Shown here in pieces: positions 10,888 through 22,450 of a DNA stretch of 64,000 nt. Location of the stretch: positions 21,371,934 to 21,435,933 of the forward strand of contig OY783197.1 of assembly GCA_963678675.1 (NCBI GenBank). The letters are read 5' to 3'. The translations under genes and the position numbers were made by a program. The notes under the pieces are model-generated. The model did not search any database and had not been told where the DNA came from. It saw nothing but the letters and a program-made list of their open reading frames with translations. Source of the stretch: Xiphydria camelus (Eukaryota > Arthropoda > Insecta > Hymenoptera > Xiphydriidae). Position 1 is the stretch's first letter. Each line of letters opens with the position of its first letter.

Positions 10888-11851
10888 CACTGATGCTAAA
10901 AGATCGTATGGGCCAAAAAGTGCTTTTATAAAGCCAGAAGGGCGTATGATTTTTTTATTCGTTCAAATTTTTTAAAATTCGAATAATTCCAGTGAAAAGA
11001 AAAGATTTAGAACTTAAAAGCAAAAAGGCACATAGGATAATATGGTCGATACACCCTTTTGGCATTACATTTTTTCAAAATCACGGAATTTAGTGCTATA
11101 AGAGCGTATAGTACCGATCTTAAGCTTACATTTATACAGGGTGTTCATTTTAAAACTTACCACCCACGTTATCTGCGTAAAGAGACATATTTCTGAAAAT
11201 CGCCGAGACACGTCAACAAAATTATTGAGGGGGAACATTTTTTATAAAAATTCGACGCCCCCCCCTCAACCACCTGACTCCGGGGGCGGTAACCCCAATA
11301 TTCTTAAATGGAACAGGGGGTCGAGTGATACCTCATTTTAAAGGGCTTTTAATTGTGTACATTTTGACATCCTACTTTTCAAATTTGACGTTAAAATGAG
11401 GTATCACTCGACCCCCTGTTCCATTTAAGAATATTGGGGTTACCGCCCCCGGAGTTAGGTGGTTGAGGGGGGGGGGGGGGGGGCGTCGAATTTTTATAAA
11501 AAATGTTCCCCCTCAATAATTTTGTTGACGTGTCTCGGCGATTTTCAGAAATATGTCTCTTTACGCAGATAACGTGGGTGGTAAGTTTTAAAATGAACAC
11601 CCTGTATGTATATCGATATGCCCTTATGGCATTAGTTTAACCGTGATTTTTAAGAAACTTAATGCCAAAAGGGCGTATCAACCATATGCCGTATGCTCTT
11701 TTACTTTTAGTTTTTCAAACTTTTATTTTACCAACTGTGGACATATTTTACGTATTTTTGTAAGATGCGAGAACAAATTTTTCTTAAAAGCCCTTTTGAC
11801 TTTTACAATGCCAAAAGGGCGTAAAGTGACCTCGACCTTTTGGTATTAGTG
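10888..11851. mobile_element. MITE family A, copy 1 (interrupted)
   Basis: The left end CACTGATGCTAAAAGATCGT and the right end, GACCTTTTGGTATTAGTG, are imperfect inverted repeats. Internal motifs are AAGCCARAAGGGCGTA and GCCAAAAGGGCGTAAAGTG. Other copies of the family lie near 40480-40728, 52758-53326 and 54107-54696. This copy is split by a 468-bp foldback element at 11137-11604. It starts only 28 bp after the large transposon ends. Confidence 0.65.
11137..11604. mobile_element. Foldback mariner-type MITE, copy 1
   Basis: Near-perfect palindrome of 468 bp starting CAGGGTGTTCATTTTAAAAC and ending in its reverse complement, flanked by TA on both sides (11135-11136 and 11605-11606). Arms of about 205 bp surround a central unpaired segment of about 50 bp. 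G/C runs near 11263 and 11465 are the variable part of the arms. CAGGG ends with a TA target fit Tc1/mariner-derived MITEs. A second copy is at 61277-61742. Short open frames inside it are a by-product of the palindrome. Confidence 0.85.
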
Positions 11852-14800
11852 ATGCGATTTCTAAAAATTAATCGCTCTGCGTTTTATTCTAATAAAATAC
11901 ATGCTGTGTAGGTAAATAGAGTTCAACAAGGGCAATTCGTTACAAGCACAGCTACCCCGCGGCGGAATTCCAAATGCGCCGTAAATTTGAAATCGCAAAC
12001 TGAATTACAGCACCGCGCGATATATTGTGCCTGCGAATCAATTAGCAGGATAAATTCAGAGCGATCAGTAAAGGATTAAAAATATTCTTCTCGCCCCCCG
12101 GCGGAGATCAATTAACCACCCCGCAATAATGGATCAACCCTCGGCGCGTGACTCTCGAAGGAACGTAGGTAACTGCAAATTTCCGGAACGAGAAACGCTT
12201 TCCTACCCCCCTTGGAATGACATGGGTGTATCTCGTTCGAACTCACCCCTTTCCGACCGCGTCTCGTGCGAACACCATCGAAACTCTCGCGCCGCCGTCT
12301 ACCCCCGCACCCTTGCTCTCGCATTTCTTCATTTTCGACGCCCTCTTCACCTTTCACCCTCGCTCGGAGAGCCGCCCTCGCGCTCCGACGAACCTTGCAC
12401 CCCTTAAAACCTCATCTACGTCCGTAAACCAGTTTTCCGTTTGGAGAAACATTCCGCCTAACCCTTCTGCCGCGCAATTCCGAGCATTTGGGGGAAAAAG
12501 GTGCGGGGCGTCGAAGCGTTTTCGAAACGATGACGCGATGTCACCTTGGGAAAAACGTAAGTAAATGACATATCGTCTATTTGAATATATAGGATAAGAA
12601 AATTAAATTCAACAAACTCGATATAAAAAGGTTTATGGTGCTTCTCACACCAGTTTCATTTACTTACTCGATACGCTCGAAAAACTATTATTGATTCTTC
12701 TTCAACATTTAAGTGACGTTAATTATTGGTTAATGTATATGTAAATAATAAAAGAAGAATTTCTGTAATATTTCTTACGTAAAATTGACCTTCTCCCTCT
12801 TCCCCTAGTGTAAGTTACCATAGAGATGAGTTTAGATCCCTCCCCCCCCCCCTTATAGCCGCCTTACGTAATATATGAACAACCTCCTACACTAAAACTT
12901 TTTTTGCAATATTTGGAAATGTAGTGAAGAGTCACGCCACTTGCATTCTCATCGGGTCATATCTACTTGAATGCAGATAAAAACACACCTCAGTATACAT
13001 ACTTTATCTGTGTCTCTTTTATCAATTCGACGCATATACATAGATGAATACGTCTCAGAATCATGAAAACTGAGTCAAGTAATACACGCAAAAATATTTA
13101 TCAATTTCACCGGATCACATACGGCTTGATTTTACAACTGCGATTATTACACTACAAGTATTTGATCGAGAAACGAATGGAAACTCGTGGATTAGTCGTG
13201 CGGTTCATTTCGGTCGAATTCACGTAGAAATTCGTCGAGATCAATTTCTCTCCGGCTGCTTCGTGCGGTAAAAAGCGGCTGTCAGCTTCGCTCATGATAA
13301 TGCTCGTCCAAAGTGCAAGACCACTTAATAACCGTTTCTCTCTTGCCAGGAGCTGTCGGACTCGTTCGTATGATTTACTTCGCTAAGAAGCCTAATTTGG
13401 CCGACGCGCCGGACGTTACCTTATTCACGCGAACAATCGCTCTAATTATCAAAATGGCCCTAAAGACCGGTTTGCGATTAAAAAAAACGAGCCACAATTC
13501 GTTTAATTAGAGCGGGTTGCGCTGTCTGCTCTTATCAATGCTCGAGGCTCACGAATGTACCTCCGAATTCCAACGTAGCGCGTCAAGCTGAAGTCTAAAT
13601 GTTTCAGTGAATATATGTCGACATATAAATTGCTGAGTAAATGAGGTCATCATCGCGATTATCGGTCTAGTAGAAATTTAATCCACGCCTTTGTTCGACT
13701 GTATTTCGCTTCCGGTTCATATCGAGCAGACTCGCGGAGAATTCTGTGTTACATGGAAAAAAAGAAATCGTAGCATTTATAAAGTTCGTGGTGAATTTCA
13801 GGACAAGGCTAATTAATTGTTACGATAACTAGAATTTTAATAAAAATTACATCAACGCTTGCAACTCTTCTACGAGTTTTACTATAATCTTTACTAAAAT
13901 TGTAGTTAGGTGTCATAACGATAAATTGGCTATGTTCCGAAATTTACAACAAACTTTGTAAATGTTACGATTAATTTCTTTCCGCGTGTGGACATTATTC
14001 GGTTTCACCCTTTAAATTCCAATTCGTAAAGTGATCAACGTCAACAAAATTCTCGAGCATTGTGCAATTGCATATTAATATCGCGTTTAGCTTCTCTCGT
14101 CTGACGACTGAAAAAAAGTACCTCGAGGGTATCGGCCACGTATATCCTACTGCAGAATCCGCAATGCGAATTATGAAAAAAGGATCCGCGGCAGTATTGG
14201 CAGCCTGCCGCAGAGTACAGCGAATAAATTCAGGGCGGAACCGAATCGCGAGAGAGATTTGTTGCGGATTCGACCGCTATTCCGCACCTCGAATGCACGT
14301 ACTCGTTTGAAATTGTCCGTTGCGCAGGAAAAAAACATCTGTTTCACGTCTTCGACCGGAGTTCATCCAACGAACGCTGAACACGCCGCGCGGCGCCCAA
14401 TTCGAGTGCGTCTAAAAGCGCGCTTTTCCATTTCCAATTGCGGGAGTGCCGTTGCGGCTCTGCGAGGACGAGAGTTCGCGGCAACCACACTGCCGCGAAC
14501 ACGAAAGGCATAAATTCCTCATCGCCATCGGCTGCACGCGGTACGTTCAATTGTCAAAAAGTACGGGGTTCGAACTCACGTCATCCCGCACACACGCGAC
14601 CGGAAGCTCGTGTGGTTCCCAGGACAATGGGCGCGAAAAGAGTTTCCCTCTCCCGCAGCGTATATTAAACTACCGCATGGAACCGGAAATGTTACGACCG
14701 GCATTTTTTTATGCGACCCGGAGAACGTGACGTTTGTTGAATTGCGACACTTCAACGTTTACGATCGTCGCGAAAACAATCGTCGCGTTGTAAATACGAA

Positions 14801-15149
14801 AGTTGCTACCAACGGCGCATTGGGACTCTTCGCGAATTAATCAGAGAAAATTTACATCTGTGCACTTCTCTGCACTAATACAATAAAGGGGAAATGTTTG
14901 CGAGTTTGTTTGATTGGCGGGGGTAATATCTGGAAGTACCGATCCGATTAACAAACAATCTTTCACTGGTAAGGTGCCTGAACTTTCTGAATGAGCATAG
15001 GCTATATTTCATGAAGTTTTGATAAAAGGGAGCTTACGAGTTACGATTTTAGTGATGTAGGTCATCGTAAAAATGGATAAACGCATGAGTTTTCTACCCT
15101 TGCGGTAAAAAATGTATAAGAAAGATGTATGAGCGAATTGTAGAATACA

Positions 15150-15390
15150 CACGGAGAAAATTGAACAGTAACGACTACCAGCCAAAATAGTAAACACCTA
15201 GGTGACAGCTTGGACAATATCGTGTTGAATAATCTGCAGAATAGTAATCATCACTACTCAAATTGTAGTCATTAATATTCGAATGGTAATCATTACTGTG
15301 CTTCAGATTATTCAACACGATACTGTCGAAGCTATCACCTATTTATTATTCTGACTGATAATCATTACTATTCAATTTTCTCCATGCAAA
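15150..15390. mobile_element. Foldback MITE
   Basis: Imperfect palindrome. The left arm starts CACGGAGAAAATTGAACAGTA and the right arm ends TACTATTCAATTTTCTCCATG. Paired internal blocks include TATCGTGTTGAATAATCTG and GATTATTCAACACGATA. Confidence 0.65.
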
Positions 15391-15457
15391 TAGATCTGCA
15401 ATAAAGTTCGCGATAGTATACATATATCCATGCGAACGAAGTCATGGGTGGTTGCTA

Positions 15458-15746
15458 CACTGAGAGAAAAAAATTGCTAGCATCTCAGAAATATATGTCT
15501 TGAAACAAGAACGTATGATCCTACTTTCTAAAAATACAGATACTTGGTCGAAGAACATATTTTCTTAATCGAAGACTACTTTCGTTAGAACAAGAAATTC
15601 TTTCAGGACGAAGAAAACAATGACTCGAGCCCATAAATTATTTTCTTGTACGAAAAAAACCATGGCTTGATTCTGAAATTACATCATGCTTTTGATTGAA
15701 GAAAACATTTTTTCAGCACCAGCAATTATTTCCCTCTGTGCAGTGT
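15458..15746. mobile_element. MITE family B, copy 1
   Basis: Left end CACTGAGAGAAAAAAATTGCT; right end AGCAATTATTTCCCTCTGTG. Internal landmarks are CATGGCTTGATTCTG and TTTGATTGAAGAAAA. Relatives occur at about 37448-37665 (aminopeptidase intron) and, inverted, at about 48235-48385. Confidence 0.6.
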
Positions 15747-16592
15747 GAAATGAAAGGCCGTTGTTACCCTAATTGCAATAATTTCAGTTTTTGTTTTTCT
15801 TCATACACGGTAAGATATGCGGAAAAGCGTTCCCTTTATCGGCGGAAGACGTAAATGTGCGAGCAATGCTCGCCCGCACCTGGAAGTACTCGCAATCGGA
15901 TGGGTTAATCGGTTATGGGAAAATTTGTTGGCGTCGCCGGAATACCAGCGGAGAAGGTAGGACAATGCAAAATGCGAGATAACGGTTACGCATGGACGCG
16001 CTGCGAAACTATCGGTTATTGTTATGTGTGGCGTCGTACGGCGCTGCGGAATATTTATATAGATGTACACCTCTTTCGTATACATATGCGAGTGCACGCG
16101 AATCGGTATGCTTTAATAGCCGTGAGCGAAGTATCGTTTTCCGCAGGAGACTCCTCCCGCGGAACTAGTGATCTTGCAAAGTAAAGCGTGTGGAAGGGTC
16201 TTATTAAGTTCGACCTATACTAACCGCTATTCCGTTTCTGTCATTCTTTCTCTGTCAATTAATTCCAGACCGAGCCTGGGTCGAAAGTTCATGAGAAAAT
16301 GAAGTTTCTACTTCGGAGAGGTTCGTTCATCGTGCATATTTAATCTGAGTAAATACCTATTATTCGAGATTAATAGTTTTTGAAAAGTTGATGATTTTGC
16401 TCCATTGAAAACTTCTCTTGGTCGAGTAATTTTCTGTTTCGAGCGAAGGAATTTCCTTTCCCGTGCGGAACATATTTACACCCCGAGTGTGTGTGTGGAA
16501 AATTATCTTGGATGCCAGACTATAATATTATAATATTTTGGTCCGTGTCGGTTGTTGCTTATCTGAGCTGCCACAATAAGAATTTCCTCGAT

Positions 16593-16885
16593 AATTCCAA
16601 CCGAGAGCTAAGTTAGAATTTATAGCTGGACACCTAAGCTAATTTAAATCCAGCTTTCCACGTCAATCCCAAGGTAGGATCCAGTTTGAATTCTACTGGG
16701 CATCCACGATAATTTTGTCTCGGCTTTCACGTTAATTCCAAACGAAGACCAAGTTAATAGGATTTAGTTGGGCATCCACGTTAATTTTATCCTTGCTTTC
16801 CCCATTAATCCCATACCAGAACTCAGTTTGGATTTAACTGGGCATCCATGATAATTTTATTTCCGCCTTTCCCGTTAATTTCAAA
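16593..16885. repeat. Minisatellite, about 71-bp unit, four copies
   Basis: Units start at about 16593, 16665, 16734, 16806 and 16877 (partial), a spacing of 69-72 bp. The shared core includes CTGGGCATCCACGATAATTTT and AATTCCAA/AATCCCA. Copies are diverged, so the array is not very recent. Confidence 0.7.
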
Positions 16886-16961
16886 TCGAGATAACCTATG
16901 TTGGCCCAAGTTGAGAGGGCCTGTAGTGATCCTGGTTAAAAAAGTGTACAGAATTATTCCT

Positions 16962-17226
16962 ATACATTGAGGGAAAAGTCTACGAAACTGCGAAACTAAT
17001 GGAAACATTTATCTGAGATAAATAGGAATTTATTCACATCAAACAAAAGTATATTTGAATTTGATAAATGTTTTGCATACCTCTTTAATTCAGTACGAAC
17101 CTGGTAGAACATTTATTTCATTCAAATAGACTTCTGTTCGCAGTGAATGAATTCTTATTCACCTCAAATCAATTTTTCTATCACATACACAGGTTCGTAT
17201 TCAACTAGACCTTTTCACCGGGTGTA
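16962..17226. mobile_element. MITE family C, copy 1
   Basis: Left end CATTGAGGGAAAAGTCTACG and right end TAGACCTTTTCACCGGGTGTA are imperfect inverted repeats. Internal paired motifs are GAGATAAATAGGAATTTATTC and TTCTTATTCACCTCAAATC. Relatives are at 26951-27217 and 45012-45262. Confidence 0.65.
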
Positions 17227-19793
17227 CAGTGTCAAAATAATATTGTGGCAAATTAACTTGGCCCGAGTTAACGTCTAGAAAGAATTTCCACTCGGGACGT
17301 GCATAAATACATCGACGCGTGTACGTGTACACCACTCTATGAATATTTCCATCTCCCTTATCGGTCGGCACTTAGGGGCACGCCATAATAGACCGCGGCG
17401 TCATACATTATCCAGACCAGACCGAGTAGAGCGTCTGATTCTGTAACGCGTCACCTTGAATTCCACTGAAGCACCGAAGCGACGACACGTTGAACCCCAT
17501 CAGAGGCGACGAAAGCAGTTTCACGCGCCACTCCATTTCTTTCCCCTCCCTTCGAGTATCTCGTCGTCTGCAGCGACATATAGGGGCGAGGAGGGGGCGG
17601 GTGAAAGAAAAAAGACCGCGTCTGGGTGGAAAAATATTTTACCCGCGTTTTTTGCACATCGGCGCAAACGCGATAAAGCGCGAGCGAGTCGAGACTGCAG
17701 TGCTCCTCGCGTGGATGCGTGAAAGGCCAGGGGGAGGCTTCTACAGTTCGCCGTATACGGCCAACTCCGTCGCCACCACTCGACCGTTCGCATTGTGCGC
17801 GTGTGGGACGAGACTGGAACGAGTATAGTTGAGATAGGGAGCGCAAAGATCCTCGCAAATTTCGAGTTTCGTAGTACCTGCATGCGCGTCACGCGATGCA
17901 CATTTTCTGCAATTTTCGCGTCCTCCCCGCACCGACGGAACGCCGCTCTTTCGTGCGGTCGGACAAAGGAAGGGGCGTACAAAGCGCCGCGCAACTTGAA
18001 AGTACCGTGGAAACGAATGGGCCGCACGCGCAGAAGGAGAAGTGCATTAGCGCGGGTATCGCGAGTATGAAAATGCACCGGTCAAAGATGTGACGTGCCA
18101 CTATGCAGTATTTCCCGGATAACATCGTTGCATAGCCGCCCCGGTATTTTCACATAATGAAATTCTATTGGAAATTACTTCCGCTCTTTTAAAATAGGTA
18201 TATTTAAAATTTTTCTCATAGTAAATGTTACCATTATTTTTAATTATTGTAGCTATAACGACATCTCAAGAGAGATGCACACAATAAAAAACAATAAAAA
18301 CAAAAATATAGAAATTAAAAAATTTAATTTACGCATTTGTTATTTTTCTAGTTTCCCAAAAAGCTTGAAATCGTGATTTTTTCCGAACTCGTTCGTCCAA
18401 AAATGGAATTTGATTCTTATCGGTATGTTATAATAGGTGCTCGTGATAATGAAAACTGCGTGGAAATCGTGAGATAACATTGTTAAAAATTTAAATTATA
18501 CAATGTTTATACTCGGGTGTTCGCATATCGGTACTACCATCATGCGGCAACGTTTAATCGTCCATTTGCCTAATGAACACGATTACGAAGTCACTCTCTC
18601 TTGAAAATAAAACGTACTCGGCCTGGTAAAACTTTTTTAAATCCGTGTCCCGTCTCGATATGCGCGGTACCGTTATTCGGGAGGTATTACGACGGTAGTG
18701 TACACCTATATGATTACCGAGAAGAATTGGGCGAGCCAAGATGTGATGTTCAAACAGGTTTTTCGATAAGTAGTGGGGGGAATAGAGCGGACAGATCGTG
18801 GTCCAGCGGGTCCAGCGGCAGCTGCGCGCATCGGCTTAGCAAACCGGTTTCCCTGCCTGTAGGCAACCATTGCTGCTAGGAGAATTCGAGTCACTCTTCC
18901 ACAGGGGCAACAAAATTACAGAATGACTCAAAGATGCTTTCAGTATAAATTGAATAATTATGGTCATTTTCATTTTTCGAAATTGAATTTGATTTTTTCC
19001 TTTATATAAAAATTCTAGACCTCGTAGAGATTTGTAAAAAGAATATGAAGCGAAATTCTTGTCCGCTGAATCGAATTAGAATTATTTTTTTCGGCCAATC
19101 TCATAAATCCCAAAATTCATCGAATCCTCAGTGGATCGGACAGATTCATTATCCTTGGATACACGCACTAGAGGGTTGGCATTCACCGAAACTTAGGTGA
19201 CTTTTCGGTGAAACCGTCATGTTGGTGAAATTCCAGCACAATTACAATAAAATTACGGGTTTTTCAACAAAAATTCACTGCCATTTACGTTTCTTTTTGT
19301 GCAAATTTTCGGTGAATGTTTGGTAACGAATTTCGGTAAAATTTCAGTCATGTTTTCATACCTATAGCATTTGAGTGCCAGTCACTGAAAAGTAAATCGA
19401 ATTTTCACCAAAACCTCATATCTCATTAAAGCTAAATTTTAGTCAATGTTTGGTAAATGTGCTCTCAGTATATTTTTCGTAAAAATTTGGTAAAATTAAA
19501 AATATTTTACAAAAAGTACACCGAAACCGTGCACAAGAGAACTGTAAACTTCCGTTACTTTTTCAGTAAACATGAAAAACCGTTAGTGCGTATGCAGTTC
19601 AACGATAGGAACTGCATCGAGATACTTAATCGGTGCAGGGACACCTACTTGCCGCCTGTCTGTCGTACAACTACTATTATTACTACTACTCGTAGTATGA
19701 TTTTCAATAAAACAGCTGATTGTGAGTGGGCAATGGCGTAGTAAGCCATCTCCCTACTCATCACTTTACGTGACATCCACGTGCGCTACAGCA

Positions 19794-22122
19794 ATGGCGC
19801 TATGCGTAACACGCGAGAATTCGAAGCACATACCATGGTTTTCATTGTAAGCAACAACCCGAAATCATTATTCACAGGTTTATTTCTTCCACCGACAATA
19901 GCTTGAATATCATTATTCTAAATTTCAGAGCAGAATGGCATCAAGTGTACGACCAAATCTACTCGAACGACACCGACGAACAAAAGAAAGGTTATGAAAG
20001 GCTTCTAGTATGGAAGGCAAGGTAGAATCAGTGTCAGTTAATACGCGCTCGCCACCTTTTATTACGAGAATCGATGACTTATATGACTTCTTCTCTGGTA
20101 CTCCAGAATTCCAAAACTCCCAGTGGGAGTGGACTGCACCCTTTCCCTCATACAAGTCTGTCTCAGGGACAGAGAGTTGACCTCGAGGATCGACAATGCG
20201 GAGATACCTGCTTATTACGAGAACGATCTGTGTCTGATGTATTCGACGACTATAATGAGATTCTTGAATCACATCTCAAATGTAGGACACACGAAGCAAA
20301 CCTCTCTGTTTCAAATTGCGAAGCAACTGAAAATTCCAGAGTGGATAGTGGCTCTGAGACATGACGCAGCTCACGGACACGAATTACCCTCCGTCGGGGC
20401 GTTAAGAGTTGCTGCAAATATATTACTTACCTGGCTTCATGTGAGTAGCGTTAATATTCTCTTTTCTTAGTGAGTGCATTGATACGTCATATATAATTCG
20501 TGTAAATTTAACTCCATCAGAAGGAATATTGGGCAGCCGAGGCAAAAGCCATGGTAGAATACTTCTCTAAGGAAGTGGAAATTACCGAAGCCGAACCCGA
20601 GGAAACGCAAGGATTGATAGACTTAATCGAACTTTGGACGGCCGTTGGTCTATATATTCTAGCAAATTATACCATAGTCAAAGACATACCCGACGATCGG
20701 TTGCGGTGAGTAATTTGTATCGGACGATTTTTTGACGATATGTCATTAAATCGCTATTTTCTTTTGAAATCTAGGAATGCGTTACAAGAATTACGTTATA
20801 AGATGTGCAGTCTTGATTCGTCTCGGCAAACGATCAAAACAAGTGCAGAGAGCAATTCCGACGAAGACGCAGATCGAAATTACGTGGATTTGCAGTACGA
20901 CAGGAAGTACAAGCTCAAGGTAGCCCGAGCTATTTTGCTGTTGGAAATCTCAAAATATCTTGGCAAAAGTAAAGACATTTCTAACAAGGGTGATACCGTT
21001 TTAAGCGTTCTGCTCGAAAGCGAACAATTCTTGCCTCGCGCTGATTCTATAAGTATATTTTGCAAAGATCCGACTAGGCTACACAATTTTAAGGAGGATC
21101 GTTTGCCGTCGTGCATGATTCAGTTCTGGCAAGACTTTGTCCTGCTGCTACAGGAGAAGAGACTGCTCCAAGAATTGATATTAAGATTACTAAAATTAAT
21201 AAAAGAGGAGTGCGAAGAGCGGCACAGAAGGTACATGGCTTCTCTATGGATAAGTTCCATAGCGCGTGGATTGTTCAGAATGAAGGCGGCTCAACAAATC
21301 GCGCAGTCTCTCGAATACACGTTACAGGGCGATAAGAAAAAAATTACGCCAAAGATGCTGACGTCTAAAGTTCGCGATAAGGTCAACGAAACGTATCCAC
21401 AGTACGCGGATGATTTTTGGTTCAATTACACTTATGACGCGCCAAACTGCTTGACGGATAGTGATTCTGCGATGGAGTTAATTTCGGATGTCGATTCATT
21501 TTCGGTGAAATTCATACCGGCCCTTTTGGAGTCGGCTCCAGATATCACCAAAGAGAATAAGAAGAATCTATTGAAATTGGTGCGCATTTATACGGGTGAC
21601 GACAGTACGGGCGGCGTCGATGATACGATTGTCGATGAAAAAATATATACAGTCGAAGATCTTATGAGGTTGCGTACAGATGTCGATTCGGAGATCGCTG
21701 ATTCATCAACGAGCGATGTTATACCATTGGTGGGTGATCAGACTATTCGCAATTCCGGTTGGACATTAGCGTCAGGTAAGATAACCGACGAAATTGCGAA
21801 GAGACATTATAACAGTCTGAAAATTATTTACTTTACAGAAAATTATGACTGGAGCACTTGTCCAATTGGTATTTTACCATGGCAAATGGATTACATGGAA
21901 CAGCTAGATCCGTGCGCGTCCGAACCATTGAGATTCGCTTGCGCGCAAAAGAGTTCGGAAATTGTTCCAGGAATTATCGACAACAAGAATCTCAAGACGC
22001 AAAGTAGAATAAATTGGAAGAATGTCTTGAGGGAAAAGAAGAGGACGAAGAAGAAACGTCAAAAGAGAGATGCCGACATCGTAGTTGATCGCGCTATAGA
22101 ACTTACGAGGGTGCAGCATTGA
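19794..22122 (+). CDS. LAS1L: LAS1-like ribosome biogenesis endoribonuclease, 670 aa
   Basis: Las1 family HEPN-domain endoribonuclease, which in other eukaryotes cuts ITS2 of pre-rRNA in the nucleolus with the Grc3/NOL9 kinase. Five exons keep phase: 19794-19846, 19929-20021, 20107-20440, 20521-20705 and 20775-22122. The N-terminus reads ...IPWFSLAEWHQVYDQIYS, the usual Las1 opening. The catalytic RxxxxH motif is intact as RHDAAHGHELPS, with R133 and H138. The C-terminal exon holds the conserved WSTCPIGILPWQ block and a basic tail (REKKRTKKKRQKR) that suits a nuclear or nucleolar localisation signal. Length matches metazoan LAS1L. The 3' end faces TMEM135 tail to tail, about 330 bp apart. AATAAA-type polyadenylation motifs occur near 22217. 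No defects seen. Confidence 0.92.
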
Positions 22123-22450
22123 TCTACGGCTCTTGTCGGTGATTGCGGGCAATCTCGTACAAAAATTTATTACTATAAAAACCATTTTCCCAGCTCTTAT
22201 CGATTACGAGAATGTAACAAATAAATACATAACAAATTTATATCTCTTTTACAACGTTTTACGAATACGGTGACAGTAACACTGTCGCTGATCAGTCCTG
22301 CTCCTCAGTTTTTCTTCCGTGTCAACATAAGTACGTACACGTTGAGTAGTCGACGCTCGTTATTCCACGGAGTGCGTCCGAGTGGAATTTCTTATTTTCT
22401 ACTCACTTGTTAAAAAGTTGACGGTAAACTTTTACAGGGGCTCGGAAATA

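Larger units (their letters stand above)
11852..19793. other. Long intergenic region before LAS1L
   Basis: About 7.9 kb with no supported gene. CpG-rich blocks at about 12110-12560, 14340-14700 and 17450-18090 give overlapping open frames on both strands, as expected by chance. Repeats within it are listed separately. A run of C at about 12841-12852 and an AT-rich block at 18170-18360 are simple sequence. Around 19170-19530 the motif TTCGGTGAA recurs several times, perhaps an old repeat. Confidence 0.45.

Noticed and set aside
11141..11600. Matching 66-69-codon frames on both strands, also at 61475-61738
   Set aside because: They are identical because the DNA is a palindromic MITE; the frame runs through its G/C tract and terminal repeat.
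17451..18125. Multiple overlapping frames of 60-185 codons
   Set aside because: At least nine frames overlap on both strands in one CpG-rich block with no family motif, so they are chance.
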